Shown here: positions 41,851-50,452 of the stretch, in pieces
How the letters are laid out: each line of letters opens with the position of its first letter
Numbering within the stretch: position 1 is the first letter of the stretch
Assembly: GCF_014855515.1 (NCBI RefSeq)
Contig: NZ_JACYFK010000001.1
Coordinates: 310,001 to 374,000, forward strand
Reading direction: 5' to 3'
DNA length: 64,000 bases
DNA from: Euzebyella marina
Lineage (GTDB): Bacteria > Bacteroidota > Bacteroidia > Flavobacteriales > Flavobacteriaceae
The notes under the pieces: generated by a model
Told to the model about the DNA's origin: nothing
Database searches by the model: none
What the model saw: the letters and a program-made list of their open reading frames with translations, nothing else
Program-made: the position numbers and the translations under genes

Positions 41851-43515
41851 TTATTGGGGATACCCAGGATTCTGAGGATATCCTCCCAATGTTCTATCAA
41901 TCTGGTCTTGAGGAATAGGCCTAACCGTATGATAATCTTGAATATTGGCCGCCCCTTGAGGGTTATACGCTTTAACTCTATCGACCAATGTACCGGTTCT
42001 TGTAAGATCCCACCATCTATAACCTTCACCAGCTAGTTCACGTGCCCTTTCATCTAAAAGAAAATCAAGGTCAACATCGCCAGCGGCAACTTGAAGCGCT
42101 GCTTCTTGGCCCGGCCAAGCAGCCCTTGTGCGAATAACGTTGATATCGGCTGCGGCTCCAGAGGCGTTGTTTTGTTGCAACCTAGCTTCCGCGCGCAGCA
42201 AATAGGCATCACCTAATCTCATAAGGATAAAGTCTCTTTGACCGTTCACCTTTTGCCTGTCAGGTCTCGTGTCGTCAATCCATTTGTTCATTGGCGGAAA
42301 CAACCTTTCAGAATACTCATCATCTGTAATCACCATATAAGGTACTTGATCCTGTCTCGATTGTGGCCAAAGTTCATTTCGCATTGGCCCAGGAATAAAT
42401 ATAGCGGTGTCGCCAACAGCTAAAGGTGCTCTTGCCGGTTCATCTCCTACCGCGTCGGTGGCTGGCTCTTCTTTGTTGGCATAGAAAACATGTTTAAAAG
42501 ACTTGTCATATCTTGAATCAATATCCCTATCCCACAAAGACAACATAAACTCTGTTGGACGGTGCCTTTTCCATGGCCTACCATTGGCAATATCCCTAGT
42601 CATACCCCTACGTACATCATACTCCATTAAAAAATAAAGGTGCCACCTATGACCGTAAGGATCTATATCACTATCAACCTGCGCTTTTGAATTCGGTACC
42701 GCGAAAACAACTTCACTGTTTTCTTGGTTAGCTATATCCCATAAGGATGCATAATCATCTAAAAGAGAAAAACCGTAGTTGTTTATAACATTGCCGAATA
42801 GGGTTTCTGCCCTTGCTGCATCGTTACCTTCTGCAAAACCGGTGTAACTTCTGGTAAGTAACACTTTTGCTAACAAAAACTCTGCTGCGGGTTTGGTCGC
42901 CCTACCATAATCACCATTAAAAGGCTCTTCTCCTAAATTGGCAATCGCAAACTCTAAATCTGGTATTATAGCCTGTGCGTAGATTTCAGATTGAGAAGTT
43001 TTATTGGCTTCAACCTCAATATCTGTGGTTTCCTCTAAACTTATGTGCGCATCACCGTAAGTGGTCACAATATTAAAGTAATAAAGAGCCCTAAGAAATC
43101 GAACTTCGGCCAAAAGAGTTGTTTTCTCACCCTCATCCATCTCAACATCAGCTGACCGATTAATCACACCATTGGCCTGATTGACACCTCGATACCAAGT
43201 ATTCCATGCGTCGCGAATATAAGAGGAAGCCGAGTTCAAACTGGTATCATAAAAATTAAAGTATTTATGACCCCCGTCAGCACCGTTGGTCCAGATGTCT
43301 GTACCGAAAGTGGTCATGGCGGCACCCATCTCTTGACCGTAAAACGGTTTCAAAAGACCATAAGTAGCGGTAACCGCATCTTTAAGACCATCTTCAGTTG
43401 TATAATACGAGGCAGCGGATACGTCTGTCACCAACTCCTCTTCAAGATAGTCCTCACACGCACTGATTACAAAGCCAAAAGCTAGTAACCAAACTGTATA
43501 TATTGTTCTTTTCAT
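41851..43515 (-). CDS. SusD/RagB family nutrient-binding outer-membrane lipoprotein (locus A)
   Basis: About 554 aa from MKRTIYTVWLL; an in-frame ATG 11 codons upstream is less likely because the shorter form starts with a standard lipoprotein signal (lipobox ISAC, followed by EDYLEEEL). The TPR-like helical fold is evident from AVTATYGLLKPFYGQEMG, RFLRALYYFNIVTTYGDA and the C-terminal LDFLLDERARELAGEGYRWWDL, a RagB/SusD landmark. It caps the SusC channel at the cell surface and captures ligand. It starts 35 bases after susC. Its terminal NPGYPQ is typical. Confidence 0.95.
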   Translation of the reverse strand: MKRTIYTVWLLAFGFVISACEDYLEEELVTDVSAASYYTTEDGLKDAVTATYGLLKPFYGQEMGAAMTTFGTDIWTNGADGGHKYFNFYDTSLNSASSYIRDAWNTWYRGVNQANGVINRSADVEMDEGEKTTLLAEVRFLRALYYFNIVTTYGDAHISLEETTDIEVEANKTSQSEIYAQAIIPDLEFAIANLGEEPFNGDYGRATKPAAEFLLAKVLLTRSYTGFAEGNDAARAETLFGNVINNYGFSLLDDYASLWDIANQENSEVVFAVPNSKAQVDSDIDPYGHRWHLYFLMEYDVRRGMTRDIANGRPWKRHRPTEFMLSLWDRDIDSRYDKSFKHVFYANKEEPATDAVGDEPARAPLAVGDTAIFIPGPMRNELWPQSRQDQVPYMVITDDEYSERLFPPMNKWIDDTRPDRQKVNGQRDFILMRLGDAYLLRAEARLQQNNASGAAADINVIRTRAAWPGQEAALQVAAGDVDLDFLLDERARELAGEGYRWWDLTRTGTLVDRVKAYNPQGAANIQDYHTVRPIPQDQIDRTLGGYPQNPGYPQ

Positions 43516-43550
43516 AATATCTATATTATTTTTTTTTATGGTCTCCATGA

Positions 43551-46500
43551 TTAGAATGTAGCACTTAAGGTTAAAGAGTACATCTTATTACTTGGAATAA
43601 TACCAGACCCCAAAGAACTTGCTCCGTTGGCTTCACCTGGAGGATCAACTCTAAATGGGCCTGCATTATCGTCGGACTCTCCGACCTCTGGATCAAATGT
43701 TTCATAATCGGTGATGAACCACAGATTCTGTCCTGATAATGTAAATTTCAAGCTATCCATACCCAATTTATCGGTAACCGAATTTGGCAAAGCGTATGAA
43801 AGCGATATATTTCTTAGTTTGATGAAACTACCATCAAAATAAGTCAAGGTTGAACCGTTTCTCGGACTTTCTTGGTTTTCGTTCGGTCTTGGATTGGCAT
43901 TTGTAGGATTGTCAATAGTCCAATAGTCCACATCAAGATTATTATATCTTGCGAATAGTGAATTGTTCCCTGCATGGAATCCCGATTGAATTGTTTGCCC
44001 CTGACGGAAATAGAAGAACAATCCAAGTTCAAGCCCTTTGTACGAAAATCTATTGGTCAAACCACCATAATAGTCTGGGGTATCAGTACCTAGTATCTTT
44101 CGGTCATCAGGATCAATGACACCATTATTATTTGTGTCTCTTAATTTTATTTCACCTGGCACCTTCTGCTCCATTGAATTGGCCAAATCGACTTCGTTCG
44201 ATTGATAAATACCTATCTTTTCGTAGTCATAAAAAACTTGAATAGGCTCACCGATAAACCAAGAGTTACCCACATCATCGATAGGATTACCATTTTCATC
44301 CTTCAAGGCCAACTCGGTGATTTGTTCACGATAACCGGCTATATTAAAGTCTAATTTCCATGAAAAAGCGTCCGGGTTATCGAAAATCTTAGTGCTGACC
44401 GCAAATTCAAGACCTTGGGTACGTGTAGAACCTATATTCTGCAAAATGCTACCATAACCTGATGTAGGTGGTAAGCTCCTATTTAAAAGAATATCTACAG
44501 TATTTGTTCTAAACCAATCCACAGTACCGCTTACGCGACCATTGAACAAACCAAAATCAAGACCAACGTCGACCGTTTTTGAAACTTCCCAGCCCAAGTT
44601 GGTATTCGGTATTTCAGAGAGGCCAAAGCCAAGAACACCATCTTCACCCCAAGCATATGGTATAGAACCCAATCTTCCTGCTGTTTGATAAGGGTTAACC
44701 GAGGTATTTCCAACTTCACCGTAAGAGGCCCTTAACATCAATTGTGATACCGAAGTATCGGCCAAGAACTGCTCTTCTGACATACGCCATCCAATGGAGG
44801 CGCCAGGAAAGTAATTCCATTTATTTCCTTCGGCCAACCTTGAAGACCCATCAGCCCTTAACGAAGCTTGAAATAGGTATTTACCTCCAATATCATAATT
44901 CAACCTCCCCATAAATGAAGCCAAGGTCCATTCGGTTAATCTTGAGGCTACATTTCTGTTGGCTGCAGAACCTAGATTAAAAAATTTCTGGGACTCATAA
45001 GGTATACCAGTGGTCGAAGCCTGAGCTATTTCTGTACGTGAACTTTGAACACTCTGAAGAAGTGTTACTTTAAGATTTTGATCACTAAACACCTCTTTAT
45101 CAAAAGTCAATAAGTTCTCTATTGTATAGGCAAAGTTGTCTGAGTGAGTGATAGCCGCATCTCCAGGACCTCCACGATTGTCGTTCGTCAAGCTGCCTCT
45201 AAATTCACCTCGTCTACCTAAACGAATATCAGGCCCAAAAAGAGTTTTCCATTGAAGCCCTTCGGTAATGTTTATATCTAATGAGATGGGAGCAAAAATA
45301 CGGGTCCATTTTCTCTCATCAACAAATGCACCATCAACCAATTCGTTTAAAGGGTTTGTTCGAATACCGTCATTGGTAGGTAAAAATCGCAACTCACCAT
45401 TTTCATCAAATGGCACACCTAAAGGGTTGTTTGCCAAGGCTTCACCCATTGTTGCATTAGAACCCCAGTTCTGAATAGAGTGTGCAATAAGAAACGACGC
45501 CCCGATTTTGAAAGTATCATTGATACGATGATCAACATTCAACCTTCCTGAGAAACGCTCATAGTCCATATTACTAATAATACCCTGCTCTTTGAAATAC
45601 CCTATAGAAGAGTTGAAAGTTGTATTCTCTGAACCTCCACTAACTCCTAATTGGTGATTGGTCTGATAACCTGATCCAAGTACCAAATCTAAATAGTCGG
45701 TCGACCGCCCTTGATCCAATGATTCTAATTCAATAGGATCGAAGAAAACGTCTGTATCAGCTGGGATGGTACCATCCCAAGAAGAGCGTCGGGCCTCCCT
45801 TTTCATAGCCGCATACTCCGGACCATTCATCATATCCACAAGGCGTGATGCCGAAGTTATACCATATTGGCTACTATATCTTACCTGTGTTTCACCGACC
45901 TTTCCACGGTTGGTAGTCACCAATATAACACCGTTAGCACCTCTTGACCCATAAACGGCCGTAGCTGCGGCATCTTTCAAGACTTGCATAGAAGCAATGT
46001 CTTGTGGGTTAATATCAGACATTGATTCAGAGCCATCGATCAATGGAATTCCATCAACTACATATAAAGGATCGTTAGAAGCCGTTACCGATCTTCTACC
46101 CCTAATACGTACAGTAGAAGTTTGACCTGGGCGACCGCCCCCGGCCTGAATATCAACCCCTGAAATCTGTCCCTTAACCGCATCTATTGTACTTGAAGTT
46201 TGCACAATACCAATTTGCTCGGCATCTACGGATGCAATTGCAGCGGTTACTTCACCCTTCTTTTGGGTACCATAACCTACCACCACCACTTCATCTAAGA
46301 GTGCCGAATCTTCTTCAAGGGTTATACTTAAAGTAGATCGATTGTTAATTGAAATTTGTGCTGTTTTGTAGCCAATATAGCTTACGCCCAAAACAGCGTT
46401 ACCTTCTGCTTGAATGGAGAAATTACCATCAAAGTCAGTCGTTGTACCCCTAGTGGTTCCTCTGACCACCACACTTGCCCCGGCCAAGGGAACCCCATTC

Positions 46501-46688
46501 TCATCAGTTACCGTACCTGAAACGGTTGATTGAAAAGGAACATCAAAAGCATGGATACGATCAGCAACGATAATTTCGTTGGCATGACCTAAGGTAGGTA
46601 CAACAAGTAAAATCATGAAGAATGCGCCCAAAAACTGTGATTTGAACACAACAGAGCCTGTACCTACAAATTTTGTAGTGTTTTTCAT
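43551..46688 (-). CDS. SusC/RagA family TonB-dependent transporter (locus A)
   Basis: 1045 aa. Signal segment (about 18-37), a carboxypeptidase-regulatory-like domain (STVSGTVTDENGVPLAGAS to IGYKTAQI, about 53-118), the TonB box region DEVVVVGYGTQKKGEV, the plug (VRIRGRRSV, DPLYVVDGIPL, VLKDAAATAVYGSRGANGVI) and a C-terminal 22-strand barrel ending in SLTLSATF. There is no STN domain, so unlike the locus B protein it should not signal to an anti-sigma factor; regulation is more likely by the LacI-type operators upstream. Imports oligosaccharides or glycosides with its SusD partner. Confidence 0.95.
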   Translation of the reverse strand: MKNTTKFVGTGSVVFKSQFLGAFFMILLVVPTLGHANEIIVADRIHAFDVPFQSTVSGTVTDENGVPLAGASVVVRGTTRGTTTDFDGNFSIQAEGNAVLGVSYIGYKTAQISINNRSTLSITLEEDSALLDEVVVVGYGTQKKGEVTAAIASVDAEQIGIVQTSSTIDAVKGQISGVDIQAGGGRPGQTSTVRIRGRRSVTASNDPLYVVDGIPLIDGSESMSDINPQDIASMQVLKDAAATAVYGSRGANGVILVTTNRGKVGETQVRYSSQYGITSASRLVDMMNGPEYAAMKREARRSSWDGTIPADTDVFFDPIELESLDQGRSTDYLDLVLGSGYQTNHQLGVSGGSENTTFNSSIGYFKEQGIISNMDYERFSGRLNVDHRINDTFKIGASFLIAHSIQNWGSNATMGEALANNPLGVPFDENGELRFLPTNDGIRTNPLNELVDGAFVDERKWTRIFAPISLDINITEGLQWKTLFGPDIRLGRRGEFRGSLTNDNRGGPGDAAITHSDNFAYTIENLLTFDKEVFSDQNLKVTLLQSVQSSRTEIAQASTTGIPYESQKFFNLGSAANRNVASRLTEWTLASFMGRLNYDIGGKYLFQASLRADGSSRLAEGNKWNYFPGASIGWRMSEEQFLADTSVSQLMLRASYGEVGNTSVNPYQTAGRLGSIPYAWGEDGVLGFGLSEIPNTNLGWEVSKTVDVGLDFGLFNGRVSGTVDWFRTNTVDILLNRSLPPTSGYGSILQNIGSTRTQGLEFAVSTKIFDNPDAFSWKLDFNIAGYREQITELALKDENGNPIDDVGNSWFIGEPIQVFYDYEKIGIYQSNEVDLANSMEQKVPGEIKLRDTNNNGVIDPDDRKILGTDTPDYYGGLTNRFSYKGLELGLFFYFRQGQTIQSGFHAGNNSLFARYNNLDVDYWTIDNPTNANPRPNENQESPRNGSTLTYFDGSFIKLRNISLSYALPNSVTDKLGMDSLKFTLSGQNLWFITDYETFDPEVGESDDNAGPFRVDPPGEANGASSLGSGIIPSNKMYSLTLSATF

Positions 46689-47278
46689 GTTGTAGTTAGT
46701 TAAAAATTGTTAGTTACTTAATAGTTTAAATCGAAATCAATCTAGCCCTTTTTGGGCATAAAATGTGTAGTTAGATAGTTCATTTCATAGTGTCAATTTT
46801 TGTAGTTGTTAGAATTAATTTTCTCTTGGTTGCCAAAACGGTGTACTTCCATATGACTATGTAATAATCAATAATTCTGCATACCGTCATAGACGAAAAT
46901 AGGCTTACGTTTTGATTTAAGCAAATCAAAATATCATTTTTAAAGCCCCATTAGCACTGATTTAGCACTAATTTTACCTATAATTTTAATTATCAATAAT
47001 TTTTTTACTAAAAAACCAAAATTGTTTGTTTTTAACGAAAATTGAGTTTCAACCATTTAGCCAAATCGGCATAACCTCTGTAAAAGCCCCATTTATCGGG
47101 CTTCTGAAAGACTTAAAAAGTTTTTTAAAAATCTTTGAAAGAGAAATAGGATAATTGGAAGCGCAATCGATTACTGCAATCGGTTACACAATTGCCAAAA
47201 AATTTAACAAAAATATTTTTTTTGTTTTTTTATCCTACAAAATAAAATAAACAGGAAAAGTACTACAGGGAGAGGGAC
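46689..47278. promoter_or_regulatory. Intergenic control region upstream of susC (locus A)
   Basis: 590 AT-rich bases without a gene. On the susC side there is a short GCCC-TTTTT-GGGC hairpin (46745-46757). TTAGCACT is directly repeated at 46951-46958 and 46962-46969, 11 bases apart. Near the other end are two LacI/GalR-like sites (47163-47188). The long leader and stacked sites fit a regulated SusCD operon transcribed leftwards. I could not find an exact TAnnTTTG on the minus strand. Confidence 0.6.
47163..47188. promoter_or_regulatory. Tandem LacI/GalR-type operators
   Basis: GCAATCGATTAC (47163-47174) and GCAATCGGTTAC (47176-47187) are direct repeats 13 bases apart; the second lies in TGCAATCGGTTACA (47175-47188), which fits the LacI/GalR consensus TGyAAnCGnTTnCA. 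The regulator gene itself is not in the window. Confidence 0.6.
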
Positions 47279-47863
47279 TTATTGAGGATTACGCCTGACC
47301 AATCCCTTGGTAAATTCATTGAGAACCTCCACCTTTTTCTCAAAATCTCCTTTGATGGTTTTGCGATATTCATTTAAGTTCTGAACCAAATCATCAATAT
47401 TATCAGGAAGAACGTCTTCAAAAAACTGACGGAGCCTCTTTGCCGTAGTTGGCGATTTTCCATTGGTAGATATAGCTATTTTGACGTTTCCTTTTGTTAC
47501 TATACCTCCCATATAAAAATCGCAAAGGGGTGGATTGTCTGCCACATTGACCAAGAGACTTTTCTTCCTACAATCTTCATACACAGTAAGATTAACTTGA
47601 GGGTTATCGGTCGTTGCAATTACAATATGCTTATTTGCAAGATGCGAGTCATTGTACTCGTCTGTATACATGGTAACATTATTCTTACCGGCAAGGTCGA
47701 TAGTATCCTTTCTAAACATAGGAGCAACCATTTCAACTTTGGCATTCGGACTTGACTTCAGGAGGAACGTCAACTTCTCCAGTGCCACATTACCGCCACC
47801 AACAATTAATATATTCAATTCGGATACCTTCAAAAATATTGGATACAGTTGGTTTCTTTCCAT
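47279..47863 (-). CDS. Precorrin-2 dehydrogenase / sirohydrochlorin ferrochelatase-like (CysG N-terminal or Met8-type)
   Basis: 194 aa from MERNQLYPIFLKV; an upstream ATG at 47884 adds MKENAII. It has the NAD-binding motif ILIVGGGNVALEKL, the central NKHIVIATTDNPQVN, VADNPPLCDFYMGG and the IAISTNGKSPTTAKRLRQFFE block of the CysG/Met8 family, which makes sirohaem in assimilatory sulfite or nitrite reduction. The C-terminal methyltransferase of CysG is absent, as in stand-alone forms. It lies alone between two glycan loci with no sulfur-assimilation gene near it. Confidence 0.85.
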   Translation of the reverse strand: MERNQLYPIFLKVSELNILIVGGGNVALEKLTFLLKSSPNAKVEMVAPMFRKDTIDLAGKNNVTMYTDEYNDSHLANKHIVIATTDNPQVNLTVYEDCRKKSLLVNVADNPPLCDFYMGGIVTKGNVKIAISTNGKSPTTAKRLRQFFEDVLPDNIDDLVQNLNEYRKTIKGDFEKKVEVLNEFTKGLVRRNPQ

Positions 47864-48086
47864 AATGATTGCATTTTCTTTCACCCCTCTAATTTACAAC
47901 AGTTCGCCCGGCCCACCAACCAACAAAAAACTTCTATTGTCTCACTTTGTTACATTAATACTTTGAAATATGATAGATTTATATTTCTTTTGAAAAACAA
48001 ACTCATAAATCGGTCAAATTATCAATTTAAACTATCTCTTTCTGCTAATACTTTAAAAGACTTTACTCAACTATAAAACCGCTATC

Positions 48087-49700
48087 ATGAAAATCATCCA
48101 CACAATCTTGCCAGTTGTCTTTTTGTTATTTTTTCAAATCAACAACGCACAAAAATTGGTAACTGGAAAAAACGTGGCCGTTACAAATACCGAATCAGGG
48201 AAAGTTAGGGGCTATATTCATGATGGAACATATATCTATAAAGGCATACCCTATGCCCAAGCCAATCGATTTGAAGCAGCTCAAAAAACAACACCTTGGG
48301 AAGGCGTAAGAAGTTCAACAACCTATGGCCCAGTGGCTCCACTCATGACCCCGACAACTGAAGTTACCGATGAACCCGAATTTGTATTTGATCACGATTG
48401 GGGTTATACAAGTGAAGACTGCCTTCGAGTTAATGTTTGGACCCCAAGTATTGACGACAACAAAAAAAGACCTGTTCTTTTCTGGATCCATGGAGGAGGA
48501 TTCACAGCAGGCTCCAGTCAAGAGCTACCCTCTTATGACGGTGAAAATTTGAGTAAAAAAGGTGATGTCGTAGTAGTTTCAATCAACCATAGATTAAATG
48601 TTCTTGGCTTTTTAGATTTGTCTGCCTACGGAGACAAATACAAACATTCGGCCAATAACAGCATTCTTGACATGGTGGCGGCTTTAAATTGGGTAAAATC
48701 AAATATTGCCAATTTTGGCGGAGACCCTAATAATATTACAATTTTTGGCCAATCCGGAGGTGGTGCAAAAGTCAACACGCTGATGGCTATGCCGAAGGCT
48801 AAAGGTCTTTTTCACAAAGCCATCAACCAAAGTGGTTCGTTTAGAACCAACATTCTCGAAAAAGAAGATACCCAAGCCATCGGGGCCGAAGTTTTGTCAT
48901 TACTTGGTATAGAACCTAACCAGGTAGACAGCATACAAAATGTACCCTTCGATAAACTAAGTGCAGCAAGTACCCAAGCACTAAAAAATGTAGCGGAAAA
49001 AATGAAGGCGGCAGGCAAACCCGTAATAGGCTTTGGTCTGAACTGGGGGCCTAGCAGAGATGGTGAAGATTTACCCTATCAATTATTCTCTAAAAAGGCT
49101 TTCGAACTATCGAAAGACATTCCGCTTCTTATCGGAACCACTAAAAATGAGTTCGCCCCTTTTGCGAACATGAGATTTATAGATGCTACCGACGAAGAGA
49201 TATATGCTCATATCAAGAATGAATGGAAAGATAAGTCAGATGACTATATACAGGCAGTCAAAAAAGCCTATCCGAACGATACAGACACAAAAGACTTGCT
49301 AGATGTCGATACTATGTTCAGACCAGGGGCAGTTGTTCAGGCGAATGAAAAATCTTCACTACAAAACGGTGCTTCGGTATTCATGTATCTTTTCACTTGG
49401 CAATCACCTGTGTTTAATGGTAAATACAAATCGTTGCATTGTATGGAACTACCTTTTGTTTTTGACAATATTCAAAGGGCACAAAATATGACGGGGGGCG
49501 GTGAAGAAGCCCAAGTTCTTGCAACCAAAATGAGTCAGGCATGGATCAGTTTTGCTAAAACAGGCAATCCTAATCATGAAGGTTTGCCAACTTGGCCAGA
49601 ATACAATAGTAAAAATACGGCTACCATGCATTTTGATACTTCTTGCGAGGTAAAACCGCAATTAGACAAAGAACTGTTCAGCTTGGTCGAGAACAAATAA
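48087..49700 (+). CDS. Secreted type B carboxylesterase
   Basis: 537 aa alpha/beta-hydrolase with signal peptide (MKIIHTILPVVFLLFFQINNAQ, here split at the Ala-Gln cut site). Family blocks: YIYKGIPYAQANRFEAAQ, SEDCLRVNVWTP, the oxyanion loop FWIHGGGFTAGSS and the nucleophile elbow FGQSGGGAKV, where the usual GESAGG reads GQSGGG but keeps the Ser. The catalytic His is in KSLHCMELPFVFDN. It hydrolyses esters in the periplasm or outside, for example acyl or aryl groups on carbohydrates. Position between two SusCD loci suggests it may de-esterify their substrates. It is convergent with the ECF sigma gene. Confidence 0.92.
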   Translation: MKIIHTILPVVFLLFFQINNAQKLVTGKNVAVTNTESGKVRGYIHDGTYIYKGIPYAQANRFEAAQKTTPWEGVRSSTTYGPVAPLMTPTTEVTDEPEFVFDHDWGYTSEDCLRVNVWTPSIDDNKKRPVLFWIHGGGFTAGSSQELPSYDGENLSKKGDVVVVSINHRLNVLGFLDLSAYGDKYKHSANNSILDMVAALNWVKSNIANFGGDPNNITIFGQSGGGAKVNTLMAMPKAKGLFHKAINQSGSFRTNILEKEDTQAIGAEVLSLLGIEPNQVDSIQNVPFDKLSAASTQALKNVAEKMKAAGKPVIGFGLNWGPSRDGEDLPYQLFSKKAFELSKDIPLLIGTTKNEFAPFANMRFIDATDEEIYAHIKNEWKDKSDDYIQAVKKAYPNDTDTKDLLDVDTMFRPGAVVQANEKSSLQNGASVFMYLFTWQSPVFNGKYKSLHCMELPFVFDNIQRAQNMTGGGEEAQVLATKMSQAWISFAKTGNPNHEGLPTWPEYNSKNTATMHFDTSCEVKPQLDKELFSLVENK

Positions 49701-49704
49701 CGAA

Positions 49705-49718
49705 CTATTCCGAAATAG
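49705..49718. terminator. Short hairpin between convergent esterase and sigma-factor genes
   Basis: CTATT and AATAG pair around a 4-base loop inside a longer imperfect dyad (TAAC...GTTA) that fills the 32-base spacer. No T-run, so termination is uncertain. Confidence 0.35.
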
Positions 49719-49732
49719 CGGCTAGTTGTTAT

Positions 49733-50269
49733 CTAGAATATTTCGAACATTACCAAACAGAAATAGAGCAAATCTGGGTTCGCTTCAGACCTAAGAAATC
49801 GATAGGCTCGCTTCATCTGAGTTTTAACCGTATTAACTGAAACTCCGTTGTTTTCGGCAATTTCAGAATACGACTGACCATATATGACGTAAGAGATAAA
49901 AATCTTTCTGCGACTTTCGGGTAGTCTGTCAATCAATTCTTGTATGCGTTTCTTATTGCCGATTTTTTGAGGTTTTTCTTCATCTACCTTTATGTTGGCC
50001 ACCAATTGGTTTACCAAACTCTGTTCTTTTTTTACTTTCTGTACGTGCTGAAGACTTAGGTTCTTTATAGCCCTTACTGCGTAGGCCTTAAAGGAAACGG
50101 TAAATTGTACATTCTTTCTTCTTTCCCAATAAGAAATAAAGAAATCTTGAACGATATCTTTTGCGACATCTTTATCCTTTACAATAGATAAAGCCACCAA
50201 ACATAAAAAAGCGTGATTGCTCTTAAAGAACAATTCTAACTCTTCTATGGTCAAAGGCGGCTTTTGCAT
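49733..50269 (-). CDS. ECF-type RNA polymerase sigma factor
   Basis: 178 aa, with sigma region 2 (FKSNHAFLCLVALSIVKDKD, then AKDIVQDFFISYWERR) and region 4 (IQELIDRLPESRRKIFISYV and YSEIAENNGVSVNTVKTQM helix-turn-helix). This type is the usual partner of FecR-like anti-sigma factors and SusC transducers in Bacteroidota. Oddly, it is divergent from fecR, with a 183-base spacer, rather than upstream in the same operon. The C-terminus has an extra hydrophobic tail, DLLYFCLVMFEIF. Confidence 0.93.
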   Translation of the reverse strand: MQKPPLTIEELELFFKSNHAFLCLVALSIVKDKDVAKDIVQDFFISYWERRKNVQFTVSFKAYAVRAIKNLSLQHVQKVKKEQSLVNQLVANIKVDEEKPQKIGNKKRIQELIDRLPESRRKIFISYVIYGQSYSEIAENNGVSVNTVKTQMKRAYRFLRSEANPDLLYFCLVMFEIF

Positions 50270-50452
50270 GGTTGGTTGTTCAAAAAGCTACTTACACACT
50301 TAAATTTATTCAATCTTTTTCGCTTTTCTGCAATTCAATTATATAGAATTATACTCAGTTACGGAGAATTTTCAATCCTTTTTGTTAAAAAACAAATAAT
50401 CTGTCACCCCAAATTAGAAAATAGGAAACATACAGGAAACAAACTTTGCAAA

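Noticed and set aside
50264-50452. 63-codon N-terminal extension of FecR
   Set aside because: It overlaps the start of the divergent sigma gene and covers the expected promoter; FecR proteins begin near MANIEQ.
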